Under the pieces are notes generated by a model. It was not told the DNA's origin, made no database searches, and worked only from the letters and a program-made list of their open reading frames with translations. From assembly GCA_016717205.1 (NCBI GenBank), contig JADKGC010000002.1:1-64000 (forward strand): a DNA stretch of 64,000 nt. Reading direction: 5' to 3'. The DNA comes from Candidatus Flexifilum breve. GTDB lineage: Bacteria; Chloroflexota; Anaerolineae; Aggregatilineales; Phototrophicaceae. The position numbers and the translations under genes are program-made. Positions 7,653-16,273 of the stretch are shown piece by piece (within the stretch, counting starts at the first letter, position 1; each line of letters begins with the position of its first letter).

Positions 7653-9073
7653 GGTATCCATCTCGGCAAGTAGCCGTTTTGAGCTAAACGCACGCCGTCG
7701 CCAGTCACTGCATCGATCACCCAGATTTCCGGGCGCGAGAGCGGGTCGGTGACGCCGCTTTCCAACAGGGGCAAACGCTGCACGGCGAGCGCTGTCCCGG
7801 CGGGATTCCAATAGAAAAAGGTGCTGGCGTACAGCGGATCGTCGGTGAGCAGTTCCGCCGAGGCATCAGTCGGATTGACGAGGTAGATCTGCGTGCCGCC
7901 GAGCTCGTCCGGGTTATCGCGCGAGATCGCGACGACGCTCCCATCCGGTCGCCACTGGGCGCGCTTCTCGTCAATCGAGTCCTCGCCATTGCTGAGATCG
8001 AGCAAGGTGCCGCCATTCAAGCCGACCAACTGCATTTTGACGCGCGCCTGCGCGCCTTCCAGCAGCAGCACGCTCGAGGTAATGATGCTCTGCCCGTCCG
8101 GAGCGAATGCGCCGTACGTCCCGGTCGTCGTCGGCAGGCCGACGATCTCCCCGGTGTCAAAGTCATAGATCAAGATCGACGACGTGCCGCGATCCACCAG
8201 CGAAATGCGCCGACCATTGGCTGACCACTGCGCATTGTAACCCAGCACCTGCAAGTCGCTGAAGAGCGGGCGCGTGGGCGGCGGGTACGTCGTCATGTCG
8301 AGCGTCCACAGGCGGACAGGGCTGGTGTTCACGCCTTCGACGCCCGTATTGTAGTCGATGCGCTCATACACGATCATGCCGCCGTCCGGTCGCCACACAG
8401 GGGTTGAACAGGTCGAGTCGACGCAGTTGGTCAACTGCAAAAGCGCGCCCGTATCCAGATCCAGCAGCTTGATATCCATCGTGCCGTTGCTGTTGTACTC
8501 GGAAAAGGCGATCTTCGTCCCATCCGGGCTGACGGCAAAGTCATAGATCCCCGCGGGGCTGGTGGTCAACTGCTGCGCGCTGTTCGGGTCGTCCGCATCG
8601 ACAATCCAGATGTTCTGCGGCGAATTATCCGCCGGGTACAGGTAGGCGATGCGCGGCTGCATCACCGTGAAGCTGTAGCGGAACTCACTCACGGTTTCGC
8701 GCCCACTCTCCGCCCGCGCGCCCTGTTCGAGGACGACGGTGTATTCGGCAGCGGGGTCCAACGGTGCGTCCGGCTTAAAGCTGAGCGTTTCGCCGCTCCA
8801 CGTGATCGTCCCGGTGAGCGGTGGCTCGAAGCGCAGGCGCTGCTCCGCCGTTGAGCGATCCATCGGCTCATCGAATTGCAGCGTGATTGCGGTCGTGCTG
8901 TGCGCCGTGCCCAGCGGTGCGACGCGCTTGAGCGTCACCCCAACGCGGTCACCGAGCGCAATCGTCAGCAGAATCGCGCCGATCAGCACGACGATGGCGA
9001 CAACGACGGCGCGATCAAACCGCGAGAAAGATCGAGGACTGAGGACTGAGGGCTGCGTTTGTTCTCGACTCAT
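7649..9073 (-). CDS. Membrane-anchored Ig-like/TolB-type beta-propeller protein
   Basis: The 474-residue protein has a single transmembrane segment at about 23-43. A bacterial Ig-like (Big_5) domain follows at about 45-140, with ITLQFDEPMDRSTAE. Then comes a TolB/WD40-like propeller with repeated SPDGTKIAFS-type blades (about 145-474). Such proteins are usually structural or scaffold proteins outside the membrane; no enzymatic motif is visible. The first 16 residues include PSVLSPRSF, encoded by a CAGTCCTCAGTCCTC repeat that is elsewhere intergenic in this operon. It is coupled to the downstream TlpA gene. Confidence 0.85.
   Translation of the reverse strand: MSREQTQPSVLSPRSFSRFDRAVVVAIVVLIGAILLTIALGDRVGVTLKRVAPLGTAHSTTAITLQFDEPMDRSTAEQRLRFEPPLTGTITWSGETLSFKPDAPLDPAAEYTVVLEQGARAESGRETVSEFRYSFTVMQPRIAYLYPADNSPQNIWIVDADDPNSAQQLTTSPAGIYDFAVSPDGTKIAFSEYNSNGTMDIKLLDLDTGALLQLTNCVDSTCSTPVWRPDGGMIVYERIDYNTGVEGVNTSPVRLWTLDMTTYPPPTRPLFSDLQVLGYNAQWSANGRRISLVDRGTSSILIYDFDTGEIVGLPTTTGTYGAFAPDGQSIITSSVLLLEGAQARVKMQLVGLNGGTLLDLSNGEDSIDEKRAQWRPDGSVVAISRDNPDELGGTQIYLVNPTDASAELLTDDPLYASTFFYWNPAGTALAVQRLPLLESGVTDPLSRPEIWVIDAVTGDGVRLAQNGYLPRWIP
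9035..9052. repeat. AGTCCTCAGTCC repeat within coding sequence
   Basis: GGACTGAGGACTGAGGG on the plus strand is the reverse complement of the CAGTCCTCAGTCC repeat and falls in codons 8-14 of the beta-propeller gene. Related copies occur at 9141-9173, 9947-9977 and 10049-10076. Confidence 0.7.
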
Positions 9074-9140
9074 GACCCTTCACCTGCTTTTGAACCTACC
9101 TGCTCATGCCAGCAAGGCCGATATTGCGCCATATTGATTG

Positions 9141-9173
9141 TCTCAGTCCTCCGTCCTTGCACCTCAGTCCTCA
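9141..9173. repeat. AGTCCTCAGTCC-family repeat abutting a stop codon
   Basis: CTCAGTCCTCCGTCC is followed by TTGCACCTCAGTCCTC. In the minus-strand direction it begins at the TGA stop of the TIGR03943 gene. The copy at 10049-10076 has the same layout. Confidence 0.7.
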
Positions 9174-9932
9174 TGGGTACAAATACGGGTGTTCGGGCTG
9201 CTCAACGACTTCGACGGCCTGCGCGTGCAGAATCGGCGCGGCGTCCCCGCGGAAGTCGCCCGTCTCCATCACACCCGTGACGCGCACCCACTGCCCCTGC
9301 TCGACGGCTTCCGGCCACTGCACCGGAATGCCGATGGCGCTGGCATCCGCAACACAGCAGCTCACGGTGAAGCGCGCCACCATGAACTGGTTTTCGCCAA
9401 ACGTCGGCTCAAGGTAGACGAAACCGATCACGTCGGCGGGCTGGCCGCTGAGCGTGGCGTAATCATCGGTCGCATTAAATACGCGCAGCCAGTCGAGGAC
9501 GTTGCGCTTGCTCGGCTCAATCGACAGCACCATGTTGTCGACGCTGGCCGCGGTGATGCTCACGTTGCCATCCACCGACTCCGCGCCGAGTGGGCGCGAC
9601 GGGATCAGCGTGCCGAGCACCAGCGGCACAGCGACCACGATCAACGTACCCCACGAGATCGCGCTGTGGTCGTGATCATGGTCGTGGTGGTGATCGTGCT
9701 CCGCCCGACGGGCGTTCAGCAGACCGAGCGCGCTAAACGCGCCGATCAGCAGGAAAAGCACCGCCGCCACATACGACAGCCAGCTAAAGCGCACATTGAT
9801 GTAATTGGTCAGGTTGCCGCTGATGATGTTGACGACGAAGTACAGCCCAAGACCGATCAGCAGCCCGGTTTTGACAATCTCCGCGATCCGTTCACGGCGG
9901 TGATCGTGGTCGTGATCATGTAGGTGTTCCAT
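9171..9932 (-). CDS. TIGR03943 family permease subunit (YcgQ-like), His-rich
   Basis: The 253-residue protein has an N-terminal HLHDHDHDH stretch, two transmembrane helices at about 20-40 and 48-70, a second His cluster (HDHHHDHDHDH) near 79-90, a third hydrophobic helix, then an extracytoplasmic domain containing FTVSCCVADA. The helix arrangement and the SCCVADA motif match the TIGR03943/DUF1980 family, which is encoded next to YraQ-type permeases, as it is here. Known homologues are linked to metal (zinc or copper) regulation in some bacteria. The His clusters support metal binding; the transported substrate is unknown. AAGGGG precedes the ATG. Confidence 0.88.
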   Translation of the reverse strand: MEHLHDHDHDHRRERIAEIVKTGLLIGLGLYFVVNIISGNLTNYINVRFSWLSYVAAVLFLLIGAFSALGLLNARRAEHDHHHDHDHDHSAISWGTLIVVAVPLVLGTLIPSRPLGAESVDGNVSITAASVDNMVLSIEPSKRNVLDWLRVFNATDDYATLSGQPADVIGFVYLEPTFGENQFMVARFTVSCCVADASAIGIPVQWPEAVEQGQWVRVTGVMETGDFRGDAAPILHAQAVEVVEQPEHPYLYP

Positions 9933-9946
9933 AATACCCCTTTATT

Positions 9947-10076
9947 CAGGACTGAGGACTGAGTGCCAAGGACTGAGAAAAACTGTCTACCGGCTTTTCA
10001 GCGCAGACATTCGCTGCATTACAAGCGAACAGCATCGCTTAGTTACCCAGTCCTCAGTCCTTTCACCTCAGTCCTA
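9947..10076. repeat. Two AGTCCTCAGTCC-family repeats between operon genes
   Basis: Copies lie at 9947-9977 (CAGGACTGAGGACTGAG) and 10049-10076 (CAGTCCTCAGTCC and CCTCAGTCCTAG). The second overlaps the TAG stop codon of the YraQ-type permease. They form most of the spacer between the two permease genes. Confidence 0.7.
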
Positions 10077-11102
10077 GAATGTGATATTCAGGTTGAGCCA
10101 GATGCCGACGAGCATGGTCATCAGCATGGGCAGCAGAATCAGATACAGCACCACGCGGCGCTTGAACACGCCCGCGAACATCAGCGTGCTCTTGATGTCG
10201 ACCATCGGGCCAAAGGTGAGGAACGCGAGGATCGAACCCGTGGTGAACGTCCCAGCGAACGCCAGCGCGAGGAACGAATCGACCGTCGAGCACACGCTCA
10301 AGACGAAGGCCAAAAGCTGCATTGTGATCACCGAGACGACCGGGCCACGACCGAGTGCCAGCAGCACATCCTGACTTACCAGCGTTTGCATGAGCGCCGC
10401 CAGCAGCGACCCGATGATCAGGTAGCGCCCCATGTCGAAAAATTCATCACCTGCCATGCGCAGCGCGTCGCGCAGACCGACGAGCAGCGGTTTACGGCGC
10501 GTTTTGGCGTAGAGCGGAATCACCTCGCCATCACCGCCCATGACGGGCGCGAGCGAGGTCGGCTGGAGCACATCCTGCGGGCGCGCGGCCACGGCGAACA
10601 CCAGCCCGACCGCGAAGGCGACCAGCGCCGTAATCACAAAGCGCCCGATCAGCACCGTGCCCGCGCCAAACGCGACATACGTGCTGACCAGCACCACGGG
10701 GTTGATCACCGGGGCGGCGAGCAAAAACGTCACGCCGACCGACATCGGCAGGCCTTTGGTGTACAGGCGGCGCACCACCGGCACAACCCCGCATTCGCAC
10801 ACCGGGAAGGCGAAACCCATAAACGTCCCGGCGATGGTCGCTAAGACGGGATTGCGCGGCGTCCAGCGGGCGATGTCGTCCGTGCTGATGAACGCCTCGA
10901 TCAAACCAGAGACCAGCGTCCCTAACAGGAGAAACGGCACGGCCTCAATGAAAATGCCGAGAAAGCGGGTGGAGAAGATGCTGATGATCGTTCCGGCGTC
11001 TTCACCCGTACCGAGCGCTGCGATTAAGACGAGCACCGCGAACCCGATGAGGAGCACGATGCCCGCGACCCGGCGGAGTTCAAATTTGGCTGCGTTTTGC
11101 AA
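10074..11102 (-). CDS. YraQ/DUF318 family permease
   Basis: The 342-residue polytopic membrane protein carries the family signature FAFPVCECGVVPVVRRL at about 95-111 and a second half with TFGPMVDIKSTLMF. There are about eight to nine hydrophobic helices with a hydrophilic loop in the middle. YraQ-family proteins are putative two-component permeases that work with a TIGR03943 partner, encoded next downstream. The start is a TTG at 11102, supported by AGAGG six bases upstream and by in-frame stops just before it. It is the first gene of the five-gene operon reaching 6301. Confidence 0.88.
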   Translation of the reverse strand: MQNAAKFELRRVAGIVLLIGFAVLVLIAALGTGEDAGTIISIFSTRFLGIFIEAVPFLLLGTLVSGLIEAFISTDDIARWTPRNPVLATIAGTFMGFAFPVCECGVVPVVRRLYTKGLPMSVGVTFLLAAPVINPVVLVSTYVAFGAGTVLIGRFVITALVAFAVGLVFAVAARPQDVLQPTSLAPVMGGDGEVIPLYAKTRRKPLLVGLRDALRMAGDEFFDMGRYLIIGSLLAALMQTLVSQDVLLALGRGPVVSVITMQLLAFVLSVCSTVDSFLALAFAGTFTTGSILAFLTFGPMVDIKSTLMFAGVFKRRVVLYLILLPMLMTMLVGIWLNLNITF

Positions 11103-11137
11103 CTCAAGCCTCTAGGACTAGCTCATCGACGCGCCCT

Positions 11138-11173
11138 ATTGTAGCAAATTTGCTCAACATCTGATGTTATAAT
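11138..11173. promoter_or_regulatory. Divergent promoter region with 12-bp palindrome
   Basis: Between the divergent YraQ and Uma2 genes is a perfect palindrome AGCAAATTTGCT (11143-11154). A plus-strand -10 TATAAT lies at 11168-11173 and a minus-strand TACAAT at 11138-11143. No good -35 is seen on either strand. The palindrome is a candidate operator; its regulator is unknown. Confidence 0.4.
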
Positions 11174-11201
11174 CGGCTGTAAGCGGAATGGAGACGAGCA
11201 A

Positions 11202-11780
11202 ATGGCTGTTCAAGAGAGGCTGTACACGCTGGCCGATCTCATGGAATTGGATCGCCAACCACAGGATCGGCATAACCCCAAACTCTACGAACTGTCGCGA
11301 GGGCGACTGATCACAATGCCGCTCTCAAATGCATTACGTGGCTTTTATGGGGCTAAACTCGCCATGATTGTCACATCCTGCGTCAAACCGCACAAGCTCG
11401 GCTACGTCACAGGTGCAAAAACGGGCTACATTCTCGACCTGCCCGGTACAGGCGATACCGTCCGCTCGCCGGATGTGGGCTTCATCCGCAAAGATCAACT
11501 TCCGAACGGCATGCCAGAGACGGGCTATATCCCTGCGCCGCCGGATCTCGCCGTTGAGATTGTGTCGCCCAACGATGCCGCCGACGAAATCGAAGCGAAA
11601 ATTCAGGATTATCTGGCCGGGGGCACGCGCCTGATCTGGTATCTCTACCCGAAGACGCGCACCCTGCACGTGATCACCTCTGACGGTGCACGCCGCCTCA
11701 ACGAGAACGACACGTTGGACGGTGGCGACGTGCTGCCCGGTTTCACGCTGGCGCTCAAAGACCTGTTTGAGCAGAGCTAA
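11202..11780 (+). CDS. Uma2 family (DUF820) endonuclease-like protein
   Basis: The 192-residue protein has the Uma2 core: an N-terminal segment ending in the RGRLITMPLSN strand, RSPDVGFIRKDQL, then DLAVEIVSPNDAADEIEAKIQDYLAGG and WYLYPKTRTLHV. The Asp in SPDV and the Glu of AVEIVSP match the PD-(D/E)xK nuclease core. Uma2 proteins are abundant in Chloroflexota and cyanobacteria and their biological role is unclear. The 3' end overlaps the convergent ligase gene by four bases. A second, only distantly similar copy lies at 41500. Confidence 0.88.
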   Translation: MAVQERLYTLADLMELDRQPQDRHNPKLYELSRGRLITMPLSNALRGFYGAKLAMIVTSCVKPHKLGYVTGAKTGYILDLPGTGDTVRSPDVGFIRKDQLPNGMPETGYIPAPPDLAVEIVSPNDAADEIEAKIQDYLAGGTRLIWYLYPKTRTLHVITSDGARRLNENDTLDGGDVLPGFTLALKDLFEQS

Positions 11781-13552
11781 TCCGCCATGGGACGTTCGCG
11801 GTCGCTCATCTCCATGAGGACAAGCTCACGCCGCAGCGTCTTCCCCACCGTCGATTTCGGCAGTTCCTTGATGAAACTGAAGCGGCGCGGCACTTCGTAG
11901 GGCGCGAGCCGCGTCTCGCAGTGCTTGATCAGCTCGTCGGTGCTGACTGTCGCCCCCGGTTTGAGCACAATCCACGCCTTGAGCGTCTCCTGCCCCGCTT
12001 TGCTCTCATGCGGCACCGCGGCCACGCCGACTTCCAGAACCGCGGGATGCTCTTTCAGCGCCTTTTCGACCGTATTCGGGTACACGTTGAACCCGCCGAT
12101 CAGCGCCATGTCCTTCTTACGGTCGACAATCGTGAAGTAGCCATCCGCGTCCATGTAGCCGATGTCGCCGGAGTACACCCAATGTTTGCCGCCATGTTCG
12201 CGCAGCGTGTTGGCGGTTTCGGTCGGCATCTTGTAGTAGCCCGTCATCATATTCGGGCCGCGCATGATGATCTCACCGATTTCGCCGACCGGCATTTCGG
12301 TCACGCCGTCATCTAGGCTGATAATTTTGCATTCGACATCGGGGAGCGGCATGCCCACCGTGCCCACCTTGTTCACGCCAATGATGGGGTTGTTGTGCGT
12401 GGCGGTCGGCATTTCGCTCATGCCGTAGCCTTCGTAGAGCAGTTTTGCGCCCGCCGCTTCGAATTCCTTCTTGGTTGTCGGCGGCAGCGGCGCCGCGCCG
12501 CTCTGCGCGATCCACACGCTGTTGAAGCGCACCTCCCCGGACTTCACCCGGGCGTGATTGTTCACCGCATTGAACAGCGCCGGAACGCCGAGAAACACAT
12601 TCGGCTGATAGTGGTGGATGATTTCGACCACGTTATCGATGTCGCGGGCGTTGGGCACGAGCACGATGCGCGCCCCGGTCGACATGGCCTGCGAGAGCAT
12701 CACCAGCAAGCCGAACACATGGAACAACGGCAGCGCGCCCAGATACACAAATTGACTGCGGTCTTTGCCCGCCAGTTCACCTTCGCTGACCGTCGTCCAC
12801 GCGACCGCCTGCAAGGTGTTGGCGACCAGCGCTTTATGCTGGGCCATCGCCGCCTTGGAGACGCCTGTCGTGCCGCCCGTGTACTGGAACAGCGCGAGGT
12901 CACTCCCGCGTACCGTGACATTCGGCTTTTGCCCGAGGTAGCGCCCGAGCAAGTCGCCTAACCAGTGATCGCCAACCGCTAGCGCGTCCAGCCGATGCCC
13001 ATCTTTCTTCTCTTTCGCCAGCGTGAACAGCAAACGCGCGGGCGCGGAGAGCGCCTCTTTGACATTGGTCGCGATCACCGTTTTCAACTGCGTCTTCGGC
13101 TGCAGTTCCTTGATCATGGGGTAGAACAGTGTTAGCGTGATCACGATTTTGGCGTCACAGTCGTTGATCTGGAAGGCCATCTTCTCGGGCGGGTAGGTCG
13201 GGTTCGTCGCCGCGACTACACCGCCCGCCTTGAGCACGCCGTAATAGCTGATGGCGAACTGCGCCACGTTCGGCATGACCAGCGCGACCGTATCCCCCTT
13301 CTTCAAGCCCAAGCCGATTAGCGCGCAGGCCAGCGCGTCGGACTGCGCGTCGAGTTCGCCATAGGTCAGCGTGGCGGGCACATGACCGAGCAGCGGCAGC
13401 TTGGCATCGGTGATCAGCGCGGGGCGTTCCGGGTGCTGCAGCGCCGCGTCTTGCAGAAACTTATGGAGCGGGACATCGGGGTAGGGTTCGAGCGTGCGTT
13501 TGACGCCGGGATCATAATGCCGCAGCCACGGCTTTTCGTCGTAAATACTCAT
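11777..13552 (-). CDS. fadD: Long-chain fatty-acid--CoA ligase (AMP-binding)
   Basis: The 591-residue acyl-adenylate enzyme shows the P-loop YTGGTTGVSKAAM, the YGMSE motif, GDIGYMDADGYFTIVDRKKD and the C-terminal KSTVGKTLRREL with the adenylation Lys. These place it among long-chain acyl-CoA synthetases, which activate fatty acids with ATP and CoA. Length is normal. It has its own spacer and no neighbouring beta-oxidation gene, so the physiological partner is not evident. The ATG at 13552 has AAGG nine bases upstream. The gene symbol is by family resemblance. Confidence 0.88.
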   Translation of the reverse strand: MSIYDEKPWLRHYDPGVKRTLEPYPDVPLHKFLQDAALQHPERPALITDAKLPLLGHVPATLTYGELDAQSDALACALIGLGLKKGDTVALVMPNVAQFAISYYGVLKAGGVVAATNPTYPPEKMAFQINDCDAKIVITLTLFYPMIKELQPKTQLKTVIATNVKEALSAPARLLFTLAKEKKDGHRLDALAVGDHWLGDLLGRYLGQKPNVTVRGSDLALFQYTGGTTGVSKAAMAQHKALVANTLQAVAWTTVSEGELAGKDRSQFVYLGALPLFHVFGLLVMLSQAMSTGARIVLVPNARDIDNVVEIIHHYQPNVFLGVPALFNAVNNHARVKSGEVRFNSVWIAQSGAAPLPPTTKKEFEAAGAKLLYEGYGMSEMPTATHNNPIIGVNKVGTVGMPLPDVECKIISLDDGVTEMPVGEIGEIIMRGPNMMTGYYKMPTETANTLREHGGKHWVYSGDIGYMDADGYFTIVDRKKDMALIGGFNVYPNTVEKALKEHPAVLEVGVAAVPHESKAGQETLKAWIVLKPGATVSTDELIKHCETRLAPYEVPRRFSFIKELPKSTVGKTLRRELVLMEMSDRERPMAD

Positions 13553-13710
13553 GATTTTGGCCTTCTATAAAGTAACGTTTATTTGGGTTTCGATCATGAT
13601 ACAGCAAAACGCAGCGGAGCATTCGCGCCAAGTTGTGCGAGATTTGTAAGCTTGCGCCGAGGGGTTTTGTGGGGACATTACTGGTGGTGTCCCCCTGTTT
13701 TCATAACAGC

Positions 13711-13787
13711 GGACGCGATAAATCGCGTCCCTACGAAACGGAGATTCTGTCGCCCCGCCCGGAATTCGGGGCGGGGCCGGGGTGGGA
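13711..13787. repeat. REP palindrome plus GC-rich hairpin
   Basis: GGACGCGATAAATCGCGTCC followed by CTAC at 13711-13734 is identical to segments at 50958-50981 and 60427-60450. It is followed at 13751-13787 by CGCCCCGCCCGGAATTCGGG and its GGCGGGG continuation, the CCCC/GAATTC/GGGG hairpin type. Confidence 0.8.
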
Positions 13788-13795
13788 ATGTAATT

Positions 13796-15025
13796 CTATT
13801 CGGCGCAGAGCGGCGTGACGGTCGTCTCCGGGCGCGCGATCATCTCCAGCGGCACATCGAAGGTTTCGCCACCGCGCACAATCAGCAGCGTGATCGTGTC
13901 GCCGGGGCGCACGTTGGCCACCAGATATGCGACCAGTTCGTCCATATTGCGTACGTACTCGCCGTTGATCGCCACGATGATGTCGCCGCCCACGCAGATG
14001 CGGCGGTCGCGCACCAGCACTTCACGCGTACCGCCGCGCAGCCCGCCGTTTGCCGCCGGGGAGTCGGGCGATACGGTCGAAATCAACACGCCTTCGGTGA
14101 CGGGCAGATCAAGAATTTCGGCCAACCCGGCCACGCTGAAGCCGTTCTCGACGGATTCGCTCGAAATGCCGAGCCACGCGTACTCGACGCTGCCCGTCTC
14201 AATGAGTTCCGGGATGACGCGCAGCACGGTCGCCGATGGCACGGCAAAGCCAATGCCCTGAAAGACGCCGGACTCGGTGCGGATGGCGGTATTCACGCCG
14301 ATCACTTGTCCGTTGGAATTGAGCAGCGGGCCGCCGCTGTTGCCGGGGTTGATCTCCGTATCGACCTGAATGATCGACGGGTTGTTGAAGCGTTCGGTCG
14401 TGCCGACAATCAGCTCGGCGGAGGGGAGCTGCCGCCCCAACCCGCTCACAATGCCGACCGACATCGAACTGGCGAGGCCAAACGGGTTGCCGATGGCAAT
14501 CGCCCGTTCGCCCACCCGCACCGCATCCGAATTGCCGAAGACCACCGGGGCGAGGCGTTCGCGCGCCACCTCAACTTGAATGACCGCGAGGTCGCTGTAC
14601 ACATCCACGCCGACCACTTCGGCGTTGGCCACCGTGCCATCATGGAAGGTGACGAGGACACTCTCAGCATCAGAGGCGAGATGCGCGTTGGTGACAATGT
14701 GCCCCTGATCGTCGTAGATCATGCCGGAACCGCTGGCGCTGCCGATAGTATTGGTGGTCGTGTTGGTATAGGTCACGTCGATGTTGACGACCGACGGCAC
14801 GACGCGCTCGTAGATGTTCGTCAGCAGCAGATATTCCGCGTCCGCCGCGTCAATGATCGCCTGCGGGACAGGCGTCGGCGTCGCGTTTTGAAAAGCGGCG
14901 TTCACGGGCAGTTCCGCCACGGGCGTGCTGACGGTCGCCCGATCCGGCGGCATGGGGGTCGGCGCGACCTGACAGGCGGCGCTCAGCAGCAGGGCGAAGA
15001 TCAGGATGGGAAGCGACTTTCTCAC
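13796..15025 (-). CDS. HtrA/DegP-like serine protease lipoprotein with PDZ domain
   Basis: The 409-residue protein starts at GTG 15025 with TGAGGT seven bases upstream. A signal peptide ends in LLSAAC, a lipobox, so it is probably lipid-anchored outside the membrane. The trypsin-like domain (about 65-270) has the catalytic His in VTNAHLAS, Asp in DLAVIQV and Ser in NPGNSGGPL. One PDZ domain follows (about 280-395; GVLISTVSPDSPAANGGLRGG). HtrA proteases degrade or refold damaged extracytoplasmic proteins. Residues about 40-60 form a Thr/Pro linker. It is flanked by repeats on both sides and appears monocistronic. Confidence 0.92.
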   Translation of the reverse strand: MRKSLPILIFALLLSAACQVAPTPMPPDRATVSTPVAELPVNAAFQNATPTPVPQAIIDAADAEYLLLTNIYERVVPSVVNIDVTYTNTTTNTIGSASGSGMIYDDQGHIVTNAHLASDAESVLVTFHDGTVANAEVVGVDVYSDLAVIQVEVARERLAPVVFGNSDAVRVGERAIAIGNPFGLASSMSVGIVSGLGRQLPSAELIVGTTERFNNPSIIQVDTEINPGNSGGPLLNSNGQVIGVNTAIRTESGVFQGIGFAVPSATVLRVIPELIETGSVEYAWLGISSESVENGFSVAGLAEILDLPVTEGVLISTVSPDSPAANGGLRGGTREVLVRDRRICVGGDIIVAINGEYVRNMDELVAYLVANVRPGDTITLLIVRGGETFDVPLEMIARPETTVTPLCAE

Positions 15026-15129
15026 AGATTAAACCTCAGTCAACCACAACAGGCGTGCTTACGCACTCCTGCTATTCTAACGTGAGTTATGGATAAGATT
15101 AGCGCAAATCGCTTTGTCTCGAACTTACT

Positions 15130-15223
15130 CCCCCTCACCCCCTAGCCCCCTCTCCCACGCAAGCGGGGAGAGGGGGAATCTATCTCCCCTCCCGGAATTC
15201 GGGGAGGAGCCGGGGGTGGGGTC
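15130..15223. repeat. Composite hairpin repeat
   Basis: A CCCCTCACCCCCTAGCCCC block and CCACGCAAGCGGGGAGAGGG hairpin is followed by a CCCCTCCCGGAATTCGGGG hairpin and CGGGGGTGGGG. Two hairpin modules face each other so that the ends are also complementary. The same composite occurs at 17585-17686. The rest of the 278-base spacer has no gene. Confidence 0.75.
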
Positions 15224-15303
15224 GGATGCGAACAGCATGCACATAGTCGTCACTATAGGCGACTGGCTTATCCACAACTGACGTTATTCTAAGACACATT
15301 TGG

Positions 15304-16110
15304 TCAATCTGTGATGGCGCGGATATAGCGCTCGGCGGAAAACAGCAGTCCAGCTTTCGCGTCGTGCCGCGTGATCTGCCCGAACGCCTCATACATGCGA
15401 TCAAACGCGAACGGTTCGACCGCGCGCACAATCTGCCGGACTTTGGAGGCGGACAGCGGGATCATATTCGGGTAGCTGTACATGAATGACATATAGCGGC
15501 TGTCCGCCACAATGTCGATGGTATCCGCCGTGAACAATACCCCACGACCATCCGCGCCATCGCGCCAATGCAGCACGGTCGCACCGGGGAAATGGCCGCC
15601 GCAGCGGATCACCGTCACGCCGTCCCACAGCGGGAGCTGTTCGCCTTCCCACAACACGACCGCCGGATCGGGCCGCAGCACCCAGTCGCGGTGATCGGCG
15701 TGGAAGTAGATCGGCGCATGGTCAAAGGCGTGACTCCATTCGACCGTCGTGCTGTGATAATGCGGGTGCGACACAGCAATCGCCTGCACACCGCCCAACT
15801 CGTTGATCGCCGCGACCGTCGCCTCGTCGATCAGTGTGATGCAGTCCCACAAGACGTTGCCGTGCGGCGTCTGGATCAGAAAGGCCTGCTGGCCGATGCC
15901 AAGTTTCGGCTCGGTCTTGATGCGGTGGAGTGACGGTTCCGGCGACTCGATCACATTCTTAAAGTTGGGGCGCAGGTCGTCCAGCGTCGTCCAGCGCTGG
16001 CCGTCAGGGTGGATGTACTGGCGGTCGTCTACGCAGATCGGACAGGCGGCAGGCGGTTGCTCGGACTCGGGATACTGTGTGCCGCAGGTCGCGCAGATGA
16101 ATAAGGGCAT
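15304..16110 (-). CDS. MBL-fold metallohydrolase with rubredoxin-like N-terminus
   Basis: The start at 16110 is supported by GGAGAAGAGA upstream; the open frame to 16422 would overlap a divergent gene. The 268-residue protein begins with a zinc-ribbon/rubredoxin-like knuckle, CATCGTQYP with CPIC near residue 25. The metallo-beta-lactamase fold follows, with SHPHYHSTTVEWSHAF (metal-binding HxHxx motif), CGGHFPGATVLHW and TADTIDIV. It is a likely cytosolic hydrolase of unknown substrate. The metal motif is HPHYHS, so the Asp normally following the second His is absent. Confidence 0.82.
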   Translation of the reverse strand: MPLFICATCGTQYPESEQPPAACPICVDDRQYIHPDGQRWTTLDDLRPNFKNVIESPEPSLHRIKTEPKLGIGQQAFLIQTPHGNVLWDCITLIDEATVAAINELGGVQAIAVSHPHYHSTTVEWSHAFDHAPIYFHADHRDWVLRPDPAVVLWEGEQLPLWDGVTVIRCGGHFPGATVLHWRDGADGRGVLFTADTIDIVADSRYMSFMYSYPNMIPLSASKVRQIVRAVEPFAFDRMYEAFGQITRHDAKAGLLFSAERYIRAITD

Positions 16111-16273
16111 GGGTCTCTTCTCCTCGTGTATGTTTCTGTTGTACCCGACCTGACAGCCACGCACATCGGACAAGCGACTAAACCCCACGCTGTACACTTG
16201 GACAGGTGTAATCCGCTGAATCGCCATACAATGGGGAAGCTCTTTGAAGCCGCAACCGAGAAAGGGAACCTGA

